Source of the DNA: Streptomyces flavidovirens DSM 40150
GTDB lineage: Bacteria > Actinomycetota > Actinomycetes > Streptomycetales > Streptomycetaceae
Direction: 5' to 3'
Assembly (NCBI RefSeq): GCF_000429085.1
Contig: NZ_AUBE01000002.1
Span: 226,824-290,823, forward strand
Length of the DNA stretch: 64,000 nucleotides
The notes below the pieces were generated by a model that searched no databases, was not told the origin of the DNA, and saw nothing but the letters and a program-made list of their open reading frames with translations. Each line of letters begins with the position of its first letter. Within the stretch, counting starts at the first letter, position 1. Positions 41,221-50,031 of the stretch are shown here, piece after piece. A program made the position numbers and the translations under genes.

Positions 41221-44007
41221 CTACGGCCTGAGCACCAGTTTGTCGGTGGTGCTCTTCTCGACCGCCTCGTCGCTGAACGACCAGTCGAGCAGCTCGCCCT
41301 TCGCCCACTTGTCGGTCTGGTCGGTGTAGTGCGCGCTGTACGCGTGACCCGACGCGCCGGTGAGGTTGATCCAGCGGGACTTGTCGAGGTCGTTGAGGTT
41401 CACGACCATGCGCATGGAGGGCACCCAGATGACCTCGTAGCCGCCCGCCGCGTTCCAGCCGGTGGCGTTGACCGCGGCCTCGCCGCCGCCCAGGTTCCAG
41501 GGGCCGCGGTTGAGCAGCGACTGGACGAGGCCGGGGCCGCTCGTACCGAGCGTCTGGTTCTTCAGCTCAAGCTGGTGCAGGCGGCCCCAGCTCCAGGAGT
41601 CGACGTCCTTGCCGAGCTTGGCGGTCAGCTCCCAGCGGGCGTCCTTCAGGGCGCGGGCGAGCAGCTCGTCACGGGTGTCCGCGGCCTTGTCGAGGCGGGT
41701 GCTCGGCGCCCGCCACCACTCGTTCTTCTCGTCCTTGAGCATCTTGCGGACGACCTCGTACCAGCGGTCGCCGCCGTCCGGCTGCGCCGAGTCCTTGGCG
41801 CGCTGACCGCATTCGCGGACCCGCTCGTTGAGGTCGTCGAGCGGCCCCGTGCTGTCGGCGGGCCGGACGGAGAGGCACTGGCCCTTGACCCGCAGCTCCT
41901 TGGGCAGCTTGTTGCCGAAGGCCAGCTTGAGGACGTTGCGCCACACCGCGTTGAAGTACGCGGCGGCCGCCGAATCCGGCTCCTGGGTGTAGTCCCAGCC
42001 TTCGAGCAGCTTCTGCGTCTCGCGGACGTTCGGGTCCGACACGTCGATCTTCAGCAGGTGGGGCGTGAGCAGCTTGGCGATCTCGCTGCTGTTGTCCATC
42101 TGCATGGTGCGCATGTCGTCGGTGGAGATCTTGCCGCCGTCGGCGATCTTCGACTCGATGAGGTCGTTGATCCGCTGGCTGCGGGCGCCGTAGCCCCAGT
42201 CCTCGGTGAGGAGGTAGGGGTACTTCTCCTTGTCGGTCACGGCCTGGTTGGCGGTGACGATGTAGCCGCGCTCCGGGTCGTACTCGTACGGCAGCTCGTC
42301 CTGCGGGATGAAGCCCTTCCAGCGGTAGCGCGAGTCCCAGCCGGCGGCGGGCATGGTGCCGTCGCCCGCGTTGCGGACCGGGATGCGGCCGGGGGCCTGG
42401 TAGCCGATGTGGCCCTTGGTGTCCGCGTAGATGAGGTTCTGGGACGGGACCTCGAAGTGGGCGGCGGCGGCGCGGAAGCTCTTGAAGTCCGTGGCACGGT
42501 TCAGCTCGAACACGGCGTCCATGGACTTGCCGGGCATCAGCGCGGTCCACTTGAGGGAGATCCCGTAGCCGTCACCGCGGTCGGGGGCGGCGTTGTTGAC
42601 CGGGGCCTTCTCGCCGACCTTGCCGAGTTCGTCGCTGCGGTCGGAGACGAGCGGGCCGTTTCCGGTGGAGCGGACGGTGATCTTCTTCGGCTTGCCGCCG
42701 GCGACCTTGATGGTCTCCTCGCGGGTCTTGAAGGGCTTCGTGCTGCCGTCGTAGAGGTAGCCCTCGTCGGAGACCTTCTCCAGGTAGAGGTCGCTGACGT
42801 CGGCGCCGAGGTTGGTGAAGCCCCAGGCGATGTCCTGGTTGTGACCGATTATCACGCCGGGCATTCCGGAGAACGTGTAGCCCGCGGTGTCGTACTTGCA
42901 GGTGCTGGAGATCTGCCGGCAGTGCAGGCCCATCTGGTACCAGAGCGACGGCAACTGCGGCGCGAGGTGCGGGTCGTTCGCGAGCAGCGGCTTCTTGGTC
43001 GTCGTGTACTGGCCCGAGACGACCCAGGAGTTGGAGCCGATGCCGCTGCCGTTCGGGCCGAACAGGGCGGGGATCTCGTCGAGGGCGTCGGAGATGCCGG
43101 AGAGCTGGGACTGGAGGCCCTGGGTGGCGCCGGCGGCGGAGTTGCCCGCGGTGCCGGCGCCGGTGCCGGTGCCCGTACCGGTGCCGGTGCCCGTGCCTGT
43201 ACCGGAGCCCGTGCCCGTGCCGGAGGTGCCGGTGGCCTTCGGGTCGTACTTCTCCGTCGTCTCGTCGACCGCGCCCTCTTCGACGACCGTCTTGTTCCGG
43301 TCGTACGGATACGGCGGGTACAAGTCCTTGATCTGCTTCGCGCTCAGCCGGCTCGTCATCAGCGAACGGTCGATCTCGCTCTTCATGTTGCCGCGCAGGT
43401 CCCAGGCCATCGCCTTGAGCCAGGCCACCGAGTCGACCGGCGTCCACTTCTCGGGCCTGTAGTCGTTCACGAAGCCCAGAGCGGCGTACTCGACGGAGAT
43501 GTCCTTGCCCTCGCGGCCTTCGAGGTAGGAGTTGACGCCCGCCGCGTACGCCTGGAGGTTCTTTTTCGTCTCCGGCGACAGCTTGGTGTCGTACTCCTGC
43601 TGTGCGACCTGGCGCCAGCCCAGCGTGCGCAGGAACGCGTCGGTGTCGACCTGGTCGGAACCGAACATCTCGGACAGCCGGCCCGACGTCATGTGACGGC
43701 GGACGTCCATCTCGTAGAAGCGGTCCTGCGCCTGGACGAAGCCCTGGGCGCGGAAGAGGTCTTCATCGGTGTCCGCGTAGATCTGCGGAATGCCGTAACT
43801 GTCGCGCTTGACGTCGACGGGCCCCGAGAGACCGTCGAGCTCGATCGACCCCGTGGTCTGCGGGAAGGAGGCACGCACCGTGCTGATGCTCCAGTACGTG
43901 CCGTAGCCGACACCCGCGACAAGGGCCAACACCAGCACGATCACGATCAGGCGGGCGCGACGCCCCTTCTTCTTCTTGCCGGAAGAGGCGGTGGTGTTGG
44001 CGGGCAT
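41221..44007 (-). CDS. penicillin acylase family protein (Ntn hydrolase)
   Basis: A 928-residue secreted or membrane-anchored amidase precursor. It has an N-terminal helix (LIVIVLVLALVAGVGYGTYW), an alpha-chain region, a spacer rich in Gly-Thr dipeptides (about 258-285), then the autocatalytic site GIG-SNSWVVSG, where Ser325 would become the beta-chain N-terminal nucleophile. LLANDPHLAPQLPSLWYQ follows as expected. The family hydrolyses penicillins, acyl-homoserine lactones or cyclic lipopeptides; the substrate here is unknown. The ATG at 44005-44007 has AAGGA 5 nt upstream; upstream in-frame codons are not needed. Confidence 0.93.
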   Translation of the reverse strand: MPANTTASSGKKKKGRRARLIVIVLVLALVAGVGYGTYWSISTVRASFPQTTGSIELDGLSGPVDVKRDSYGIPQIYADTDEDLFRAQGFVQAQDRFYEMDVRRHMTSGRLSEMFGSDQVDTDAFLRTLGWRQVAQQEYDTKLSPETKKNLQAYAAGVNSYLEGREGKDISVEYAALGFVNDYRPEKWTPVDSVAWLKAMAWDLRGNMKSEIDRSLMTSRLSAKQIKDLYPPYPYDRNKTVVEEGAVDETTEKYDPKATGTSGTGTGSGTGTGTGTGTGTGTGAGTAGNSAAGATQGLQSQLSGISDALDEIPALFGPNGSGIGSNSWVVSGQYTTTKKPLLANDPHLAPQLPSLWYQMGLHCRQISSTCKYDTAGYTFSGMPGVIIGHNQDIAWGFTNLGADVSDLYLEKVSDEGYLYDGSTKPFKTREETIKVAGGKPKKITVRSTGNGPLVSDRSDELGKVGEKAPVNNAAPDRGDGYGISLKWTALMPGKSMDAVFELNRATDFKSFRAAAAHFEVPSQNLIYADTKGHIGYQAPGRIPVRNAGDGTMPAAGWDSRYRWKGFIPQDELPYEYDPERGYIVTANQAVTDKEKYPYLLTEDWGYGARSQRINDLIESKIADGGKISTDDMRTMQMDNSSEIAKLLTPHLLKIDVSDPNVRETQKLLEGWDYTQEPDSAAAAYFNAVWRNVLKLAFGNKLPKELRVKGQCLSVRPADSTGPLDDLNERVRECGQRAKDSAQPDGGDRWYEVVRKMLKDEKNEWWRAPSTRLDKAADTRDELLARALKDARWELTAKLGKDVDSWSWGRLHQLELKNQTLGTSGPGLVQSLLNRGPWNLGGGEAAVNATGWNAAGGYEVIWVPSMRMVVNLNDLDKSRWINLTGASGHAYSAHYTDQTDKWAKGELLDWSFSDEAVEKSTTDKLVLRP
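43153..43230 (-). repeat. 6-bp coding repeat in the penicillin acylase spacer
   Basis: Hexamers of GGTGCC/GGTACC type repeat about twelve times and encode Gly-Thr dipeptides in the segment just before the maturation site. Confidence 0.88.
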
Positions 44008-44188
44008 CGCTGTCCTTCGAGGGGCAGGGTGGTCCTTGAGTGCTGGAGCAACCATAGGCGCAGCGCTCCGGCGGCCTGGACGCGGTGCCTCCAACGGCGA
44101 TCGTACGGACGATCAGGCGCGTCAAGGAAGCGTTAAAGATTAGGTAAGGTAACGAAGTACCGGCCGCCGGAGGAACGATCCGGCAGGC

Positions 44189-45718
44189 GTGCGAGGGAAG
44201 GAACGGCCGCTGACTGTCCACCAGCTCAATGAACTGCTGCTCATCTGCTCGCTCGTTCTGCTCATCGCCGTCGCGGCGGTACGCATCTCCTCCCGCAGCG
44301 GGCTTCCCAGCCTGCTCCTGTACCTCGGGATCGGGATCGCCATAGGGCAGGACGGCTTCTTCGACGTCAAGTTCGACAACGCCGAACTGACGCAGGTGAT
44401 CGGCTATGCCGCGCTTGTGGTGATCCTGGCCGAGGGCGGCCTGGGCACGAAGTGGAAGGAAGTCAAACCCGCGTTGCCCGCCGCGGTCGTCCTGTCGACC
44501 GTCGGTGTCGCGGTGAGCGTGGGCGTCACGGCGGCCGGTGCGCACTATCTCGTCGGTCTCGACTGGCGGCAGTCACTGATCATCGGCGCGGTCGTCTCTT
44601 CGACGGACGCCGCCGCGGTCTTCTCCGTACTGCGCAAGGTGCCCCTGCCGTCACGGATCACCGGGGTGCTGGAAGCGGAGTCGGGCTTCAACGACGCCCC
44701 TGTCGTCATCCTGGTGGTCGCCTTCTCGACGGTCGGCCCGGTGGACGAGTGGTACGTCCTGGTCGGCACGATCGTGCTGGAACTGGCGATCGGCGCGGGC
44801 ATCGGTCTCGCGATGGGCTGGCTCGGCGCGTACGCACTGCGGCATGTGGCGCTGCCCGCGTCCGGTCTGTACCCGATCGCGGTCATGGCCATCGCCGTAT
44901 CGGCGTACGCCGCGGGAGCCATCGCGCACGGCAGTGGGTTCCTCGCCGTCTATCTGGCGGCGATGGTGCTCGGCAACTCCAAGCTGCCGCACTGGCCGGC
45001 CACGCGCGGGTTCGCGGACGGGCTCGGCTGGCTCGCGCAGATCGGCATGTTCGTCCTGCTCGGCCTGCTGGTGACGCCGCACGAGCTGCTGGCCGACTTC
45101 TGGCCCGCGGTGATGGTGGGGCTGGTGCTCACGACGGTGGCGCGGCCACTGTCGGCGCTCATCAGCCTGGTGCCGTTCCGCATCCCGTGGCAGGAGCAGG
45201 CCCTGATGTCGTGGGCGGGACTGCGCGGCGCGGTGCCCATCATCCTGGCGACCATCCCCCTGGTGTCGGACATCGAGGGCAGCGACCGGGTCTTCAACAT
45301 CGTCTTCGTCCTGGTCGTCGTCTACACCCTCGTCCAGGGGCCGACACTGCCCTGGCTGGCGCAGTGGCTGCGGCTCGGCGACGACCCCTCCGAGACCGCC
45401 GACCTGGGCATCGAGTCCGCGCCGCTGGAGCGGCTGCGCGGGCACCTGCTGTCCGTCGCGATCCCCGAGAGGTCGAGGATGCACGGCGTGGAGGTGGCCG
45501 AGCTGCGGCTGCCGCACGGGGCCGCGGTCACCCTGGTCGTACGGGACGGAACCAGCTTCGTACCGCTGCCGACGACCGTGCTGCGGCGCGGCGACGAGCT
45601 CCTCGTGGTGGCAACCGATCCGGTACGGGACGCCGCCGAGCGGCGGCTGCGGGCCGTCGGACAGGGCGGCAAGCTGGCGGGGTGGCTGGGGACGAACGGG
45701 AACGGGCCCCGGCACTGA
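44189..45718 (+). CDS. potassium/proton antiporter, CPA family with TrkA-C domain (CvrA/NhaP2-like)
   Basis: A 502-509 residue cation/proton antiporter. About 12 helices, with SGLPSLLLYLGIGIAIGQDG near the N-terminus, VVSSTDAAAVFSVLRKVPLP and ESGFNDAPVVIL (the conserved Asp-containing ion-binding regions). It ends with a cytosolic TrkA-C-type RCK domain (GVEVAELRLPHGAAVTLV to GDELLVVATDP), a likely nucleotide sensor. The coordinates use the GTG at 44189, but AAGGAA lies 7 nt before a CTG at 44210; starting there gives a protein beginning (M)TVHQLNELLL, which fits the family better. Confidence 0.9.
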   Translation: MRGKERPLTVHQLNELLLICSLVLLIAVAAVRISSRSGLPSLLLYLGIGIAIGQDGFFDVKFDNAELTQVIGYAALVVILAEGGLGTKWKEVKPALPAAVVLSTVGVAVSVGVTAAGAHYLVGLDWRQSLIIGAVVSSTDAAAVFSVLRKVPLPSRITGVLEAESGFNDAPVVILVVAFSTVGPVDEWYVLVGTIVLELAIGAGIGLAMGWLGAYALRHVALPASGLYPIAVMAIAVSAYAAGAIAHGSGFLAVYLAAMVLGNSKLPHWPATRGFADGLGWLAQIGMFVLLGLLVTPHELLADFWPAVMVGLVLTTVARPLSALISLVPFRIPWQEQALMSWAGLRGAVPIILATIPLVSDIEGSDRVFNIVFVLVVVYTLVQGPTLPWLAQWLRLGDDPSETADLGIESAPLERLRGHLLSVAIPERSRMHGVEVAELRLPHGAAVTLVVRDGTSFVPLPTTVLRRGDELLVVATDPVRDAAERRLRAVGQGGKLAGWLGTNGNGPRH

Positions 45719-46003
45719 CCTCCCTGCACCTTCCCTGGATCGGCCTGATCACAGGCGGTGTGACGCAATCCGTACGCAATCACAGGTGCGCCAGTGCGGA
45801 TGCCCTGTAACATGAAGGCCTACTGATCGACCAACTCTGCCTGACGCAGAGCTGGCGCGACCGTACGGCGGCCGGCCCCCTCCAGTGGGTGTCCTGGTAT
45901 CTACCGCCGGTCCTGCGCAAGAGGACAGCTCTCGACGGCTCCCGCACGCCCACACATCCGCGTGCACAGGGGAGCGTCACCAGGCGGCAGAAAGGCAAGG
46001 ACC

Positions 46004-47269
46004 GTGTCCGACACGGTCACCACCACCCGCCCCGGCTACGGCCAGCTGCTCCGCACCCCTGGAGCCTGGACGTACCTGCTGCCCGGGTTCCTGGCACGCC
46101 AGCCCTTCGCGATGCTGACCATCGGCATCGTGCTGCTCGTGCAGCACACCACAGGGTCGTACGGAAGCGCGGGCGCCGTAGCGGCCGTCACCGGCGTTTC
46201 CATGGCACTGTTCGCGCCGCAGAGCGGCAAGCTCGCCGACCGATTCGGGCAGAGCGCCGTTCTGATTCCGGGCGTTCTGGTGCACACCGCTTCCGTCGTC
46301 ACGCTGACGGTGCTCGCGCTCTCGGGAGCGCCCATGTGGGCCCTTTTCGTCGCGGCCGTTCCCACCGGTGCGTCCGTTCCGCAGATCGGCCCGATGGTGC
46401 GGGCCCGGTGGGCCGCCAAGCTGGAGGGCTCACCGCTGATGTCGACCGCCGCGGCCTTCGAGTCCGTGACGGACGAGTTCACCTTCGTCGTCGGGCCCGT
46501 TCTCGCGACCGCACTGTGCACCGGTGTGCATCCGGCGGCCGGTCTGATCGCCGAGGCCGCGCTCACCCTGGTCGGCGGCCTGTTCTTCGCCGTGCAGCGG
46601 CGTACACAGCCGCAGGCGGGCCGCCTGTCCATGACCGGCGGGCCGCGTGTGTCCGCGCTGTCCGTGCCCGGCGTACGGGTGCTCGCGGGTGCCTTCCTCG
46701 GTATCGGCGCCGTCTTCGGCGGAATGCAGGTCTCCCTGACCGCGTTCTCCGAGGAAATCGGCAACCCCGGCGTGAACGGACTGCTCTACGGAACGTTCGC
46801 CGCGGGCAACATGCTCGCCGGCATCGCGTGTGGCGCGATCGCCTGGAAGGTCGGCCCCCGTCGCCGCCTGATCGTCGGGTACGCCGCGCTGACACTGGCC
46901 GCCTCCGGGCTGTGGGCCGTGCACTCCGTGCCGCTGCTCGCCGGTCTGGGGCTGCTGGTCGGCCTGTGCATCGCGCCCGCGCTGATCACCGGCTACACGA
47001 TGGTCGAAACGCTGGTGCCGGCTTCGGCCCGTACCGAGGCCTTCACCTGGCTGACCGGCGCTGTCGCGCTCGGCCAGGCGGCAGGCGTCACCGTCGCGGG
47101 ACGGCTGGCGGACGCGAACGGCGCGAGCGCCGGATTCCTGGTGCCGCTGGTGGGCACCGCGCTCGCCCTGGCCACCCTGGTGGCACTGCGCTCGCGGCTC
47201 GCACCCAGGGCTCCGGGACGGGTCACCGCACGTGGCGTGAGTCACCGAGTGCCTGTGACGGTGGACTGA
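46004..47269 (+). CDS. MFS transporter
   Basis: A 421-residue 12-helix major facilitator. It has LLPGFLARQPFAMLTIGIVLL as helix 1, the loop 2-3 motif SGKLADRFGQSAVLIPGV, and symmetrical second-half helices (VLAGAFLGIGAVFGGMQVSL). GTG at 46004 with AAGGA a few nt upstream. The 285-bp gap before it (45719-46003) holds a small hairpin (CTCTGC at 45835, GCAGAG at 45846) and otherwise nothing I can name. Substrate unknown. Confidence 0.9.
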   Translation: MSDTVTTTRPGYGQLLRTPGAWTYLLPGFLARQPFAMLTIGIVLLVQHTTGSYGSAGAVAAVTGVSMALFAPQSGKLADRFGQSAVLIPGVLVHTASVVTLTVLALSGAPMWALFVAAVPTGASVPQIGPMVRARWAAKLEGSPLMSTAAAFESVTDEFTFVVGPVLATALCTGVHPAAGLIAEAALTLVGGLFFAVQRRTQPQAGRLSMTGGPRVSALSVPGVRVLAGAFLGIGAVFGGMQVSLTAFSEEIGNPGVNGLLYGTFAAGNMLAGIACGAIAWKVGPRRRLIVGYAALTLAASGLWAVHSVPLLAGLGLLVGLCIAPALITGYTMVETLVPASARTEAFTWLTGAVALGQAAGVTVAGRLADANGASAGFLVPLVGTALALATLVALRSRLAPRAPGRVTARGVSHRVPVTVD

Positions 47270-47335
47270 TCCCGCGGAATACGTCACTATGGAACGTCGT
47301 TAGCACTCATTGAGTGAGAGTGCCAGGAGGAGCAA

Positions 47336-47680
47336 GTGCCGACCTACCAGTACCAGTGCACCGAGTGCGGCGAAGGCCTCGAGGCGGTGCAGAAGTTCAC
47401 CGATGACGCACTGACCGTGTGCCCCGCCTGTGAGGGGCGCCTGAAGAAGGTGTTCTCCGCCGTCGGCATCGTCTTCAAGGGTTCCGGGTTCTACCGGAAC
47501 GACAGCCGCGGCTCCTCGTCGAGCAGCACGCCGGCCACATCGTCCTCGAAGGCCGCCGGCACGTCGTCCGCGTCGTCGGGGTCCGACTCGAAGCCGGCCG
47601 CTTCGTCGTCGAGCGCGTCCTCGTCGTCCTCGGGGTCCAGCAGCTCGTCCAGCTCTTCCAGCAGCACCTCGGCCGCCTAG
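47336..47680 (+). CDS. FmdB-family zinc-ribbon protein with Ser-rich tail
   Basis: A 114-residue protein. The first 60 residues form the FmdB ribbon (MPTYQYQCTECGE, then VCPACEGRLKKVFSAVGI with two CxxC pairs). The last half is almost entirely Ser, Ala and Gly, probably disordered. A strong ribosome site (GGAGGAG) precedes the GTG. The family has been linked to regulatory or assembly roles; the function here is unknown. Confidence 0.9.
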   Translation: MPTYQYQCTECGEGLEAVQKFTDDALTVCPACEGRLKKVFSAVGIVFKGSGFYRNDSRGSSSSSTPATSSSKAAGTSSASSGSDSKPAASSSSASSSSSGSSSSSSSSSSTSAA

Positions 47681-47708
47681 GACACACCCGGGCCCCACGC
47701 TTCTGTGC

Positions 47709-47735
47709 GACCCCGCCGTTTCCGACGGCGGGGTC
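47709..47735 (+). terminator. 11-bp stem hairpin after fmdB-like gene
   Basis: GACCCCGCCGT (47709-47719) pairs with 47725-47735 around a 5-nt loop, 29 bp after the stop codon. Confidence 0.85.
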
Positions 47736-47756
47736 CTCGGCGTTTTCGCGCCCGGC

Positions 47757-47762
47757 TACTGT
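47757..47762 (+). promoter_or_regulatory. -10 element of the MTA phosphorylase gene, leaderless candidate
   Basis: TACTGT, 7 nt (GACCGCC) before the ATG at 47770, and no ribosome site. Confidence 0.65.
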
Positions 47763-47769
47763 GACCGCC

Positions 47770-48609
47770 ATGGCGAACGCGAACGCAGAGATCGGCGTAA
47801 TCGGCGGCTCCGGCTTCTACTCCTTCCTGGAGGACGTGACCGAAATCGAGGTGGACACCCCCTACGGGAAGCCGAGCGACTCGCTCTTCCTCGGTGAGAT
47901 AGCGGGGCGGCGCGTCGCCTTCCTCCCCCGCCATGGGCGCGGCCACCACCTGCCGCCGCACCGCATCGACTACCGCGCCAACATGTGGGCGCTGCGTTCC
48001 GTCGGTGCGCGCCAGGTGCTCGGGCCGTGCGCGGTGGGCGGGCTGCGGGCCGAGTACGGGCCGGGGACTCTGCTCGTACCGGACCAGCTCGTGGACCGCA
48101 CGAAGGCGCGCGCGCAGACGTTCTACGACGGTGAGACGCCGGTGGACGGGAAGCTGCCGAACGTCGTGCACATGACCTTCGCCGACCCGTACTGCCCCGA
48201 CGGGCGCAAGGCGGCGCTCGCGGCGGCGCGCGGGCGCGAGTGGGAGCCGGTGGACGGCGGGACGCTGGTCGTCATAGAGGGGCCGCGCTTCTCGACGCGG
48301 GCGGAGTCGCGGTGGCATGCGGAGGCGGGCTGGTCGGTGGTCGGCATGACGGGACACCCGGAGGCCGTGCTCGCCAGGGAACTCGGGCTTTGCTATACGT
48401 CGCTGACGCTGGTGACGGATCTGGACGCCGGGGCGGAGACGGGCGAGGGCGTCTCCCACGAAGAGGTGCTCAAGGTGTTCGGGGCCAATGTGGACCGGCT
48501 GCGCGACGTGCTCTTCGACGCGGTGGCGGGGCTGCCTGCGGACGAGGCGCGCGACTGCCTGTGTTCGCACGCGCTGGACGGGATCGACACGGGGATCGCG
48601 CTGCCTTAG
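47770..48609 (+). CDS. mtnP: S-methyl-5'-thioadenosine phosphorylase (MTAP/PNP family)
   Basis: A 279-residue trimeric-type phosphorylase. Phosphate loop IGVIGGSGFYSF, then FLPRHGRGHHLPPHRIDYRA (given as two pieces: FLPRHGRGHH and PPHRIDYRANMW), IEGPRFSTRAES and the Asp-containing VTDLDAG, which favours 6-amino purines (MTA) over 6-oxo purines. It cleaves methylthioadenosine in methionine salvage. ATG at 47770. Confidence 0.92.
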   Translation: MANANAEIGVIGGSGFYSFLEDVTEIEVDTPYGKPSDSLFLGEIAGRRVAFLPRHGRGHHLPPHRIDYRANMWALRSVGARQVLGPCAVGGLRAEYGPGTLLVPDQLVDRTKARAQTFYDGETPVDGKLPNVVHMTFADPYCPDGRKAALAAARGREWEPVDGGTLVVIEGPRFSTRAESRWHAEAGWSVVGMTGHPEAVLARELGLCYTSLTLVTDLDAGAETGEGVSHEEVLKVFGANVDRLRDVLFDAVAGLPADEARDCLCSHALDGIDTGIALP

Positions 48610-48622
48610 GGGGACGCGCTGC

Positions 48623-48717
48623 CTCAGCGGGGTTGCGCGGGTGGGTGTGACGGTGTGTGGGTGTGTGGGGTGTGTGGCCTGTGGGTCGGGTGCGCGGGTG
48701 TGGGGGTGCGTGGGTGA
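48623..48717 (+). other. G/T-rich tract upstream of DnaA-box-like pair
   Basis: The plus strand is nearly only G and T with runs such as GTGTGTGGGTGTGTGG. It could form alternating Z-DNA or G-quadruplex structures; no gene is apparent between 48610 and 48809. Confidence 0.6.
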
Positions 48718-48722
48718 CCAAG

Positions 48723-48749
48723 TTGTCCACAGTGCGGGGGTAGTCCACA
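48723..48749 (+). promoter_or_regulatory. pair of DnaA-box-like sites
   Basis: TTGTCCACA at 48723-48731 equals the Streptomyces DnaA-box consensus as I recall it; TAGTCCACA at 48741-48749 differs by one base. Same orientation, 18 bp apart. Confidence 0.55.
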
Positions 48750-48809
48750 GGGCTCGGCGGGATCCGGGCGGAGCGTGGATCGTGAGGAGCGTTCAGGCGG
48801 AACTCCTCG

Positions 48810-49421
48810 TTGCAGGCGGTGGTCACCGTGTCCCTCTACCCCTACGTCCCCACTCCCCCGACGCCCCTTCCCGGTCCGGATCCGTGCGGTGTGCCCGAGT
48901 TCGCCCCGCTGCGGGTGCGGGGCGGCAGGCACCGGCTCCGGCGCGCGGTGCGCCGCAGGAGGCGAGCGATGGCGGCCGGCCTTGCGATGACGGCCGCCGC
49001 GCTGGCCGCTTCGGGGGCGCGTGACGCGGGGCGTGCGGGGGGTGCGGCACACGCGGGGTCGCAGGCACCGGATCAGGCGCGGGCCGACGCGGCCGGGGCG
49101 TCGCCGCGGCGCGAGCGGCCGCCGGTGGAGATGGTGTCCGCTCCGGTACGGATCGCGGACGCCGCGACGGTGCGGCTGCTGCGCAGGGGAGACCGGGTCG
49201 ATGTGATCGCTGCGGCGGGCGGCCCGCCGATGCCGGGCGAAGAGGCTCCGGACGCACGTGTGGTGGCCGCGGGTGCGCGCGTGGCCGAGGTTCCGAAGGC
49301 GCGCGAGACCTCCGCCGGCGAGGGCGGCGGAGCGCTGGTCGTCCTGTCCGTACCGCGCACGACTGCCGCCGCACTGGCCGGTGTGGGCCCGACGTCCCAA
49401 CTGGCGGTGACGCTGTGCTGA
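48810..49421 (+). CDS. SAF-domain (CpaB/RcpC-like) protein
   Basis: Up to 203 residues. A basic stretch (RHRLRRAVRRRRRAMAAG) precedes one hydrophobic segment (LAMTAAALAASGAR). An SAF-like beta-clip follows (MVSAPVRIADAATVRLLRRG through RVDVIAAAGG and VVAAGARVAEVP), and the end is ALVVLSVPRTTAAALAG. This is the fold of pilus-assembly CpaB proteins. No other pilus genes are nearby, so a pilus role is unsupported. The start is uncertain: TTG at 48810 or GTG at 48819 or 48828. Confidence 0.75.
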   Translation: MQAVVTVSLYPYVPTPPTPLPGPDPCGVPEFAPLRVRGGRHRLRRAVRRRRRAMAAGLAMTAAALAASGARDAGRAGGAAHAGSQAPDQARADAAGASPRRERPPVEMVSAPVRIADAATVRLLRRGDRVDVIAAAGGPPMPGEEAPDARVVAAGARVAEVPKARETSAGEGGGALVVLSVPRTTAAALAGVGPTSQLAVTLC

Positions 49422-49544
49422 GCAGAACTGACGGACTCTCATGTCATCAGTACGGGGAAGGCGATTGGACAGGGCCGCCACCTGCTGACGTAGGTTTCGG
49501 AACTGTTTGCTCCGCCCCCGGTACATGTGAAAAGAGGCTCATTC

Positions 49545-50021
49545 GTGAGCGAGGAGAAGAAGCAGAGCGTTCTCGCGGGCTTCAAGGCCTTCTTGATGCG
49601 CGGCAATGTGATCGACCTGGCTGTCGCGGTGGTCATCGGCGCCGCGTTCACCAACGTCGTGAACTCGATCGTCAAGGGTGTGATCAACCCGCTGGTCGGT
49701 GCGTTCGGCACGCAGGACCTGGAGAAGTACAGCTCCTGCCTGAAGCAGCCGTGCAAGCCGGACAGGAACGGCGTGATGCAGGGCATCCCGATCAACTGGG
49801 GCCTGGTCCTCAGCGCGGCCCTCAGCTTCCTGATCACCGCGGCGGTCGTCTATTTCCTCATGGTGCTGCCCATGGCCAAGTACCTGGCGAGGCGGGCGGC
49901 ACGGGACAAGGCGAAGGAGGCCACCACGGAGGTCATGGAGGTCACCGAGATCGAACTGCTGAAGCAGATCAGGGACGCGCTCGTCGCCCAGCGCGGCTCG
50001 GGCCACGACAACACGCCGTAG
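49545..50021 (+). CDS. mscL: large-conductance mechanosensitive channel
   Basis: A 158-residue channel. N-terminal helix and gate GFKAFLMRGNVIDLAVAV and VIGAAFTNVVNSIVKGVI, a periplasmic loop with two Cys, a second helix (LSAALSFLITAAVVYFLMV) and a charged cytosolic bundle (EIELLKQIRDALVAQ). It releases osmolytes on hypo-osmotic shock. The GTG at 49545 has AGAGG 8 nt upstream and is preferred over an in-frame GTG six codons earlier. Confidence 0.95.
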   Translation: MSEEKKQSVLAGFKAFLMRGNVIDLAVAVVIGAAFTNVVNSIVKGVINPLVGAFGTQDLEKYSSCLKQPCKPDRNGVMQGIPINWGLVLSAALSFLITAAVVYFLMVLPMAKYLARRAARDKAKEATTEVMEVTEIELLKQIRDALVAQRGSGHDNTP

Positions 50022-50031
50022 CCCGGGTCGC

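Noticed and set aside
41221..44007. Beta-lactam biosynthesis or resistance cluster (penicillin acylase plus PBP plus beta-lactamase-fold protein)
   Set aside because: The three genes are 20-25 kb apart among housekeeping genes and each belongs to broad families with other roles.
48723..48749. Chromosomal or plasmid replication origin
   Set aside because: Only two DnaA-box-like sites and no origin genes; an origin would have many boxes and dnaA/dnaN nearby.
48810..49421. Flp/tad pilus locus
   Set aside because: Only a single SAF-domain protein is present; no tadA, tadB or flp genes occur within the window.
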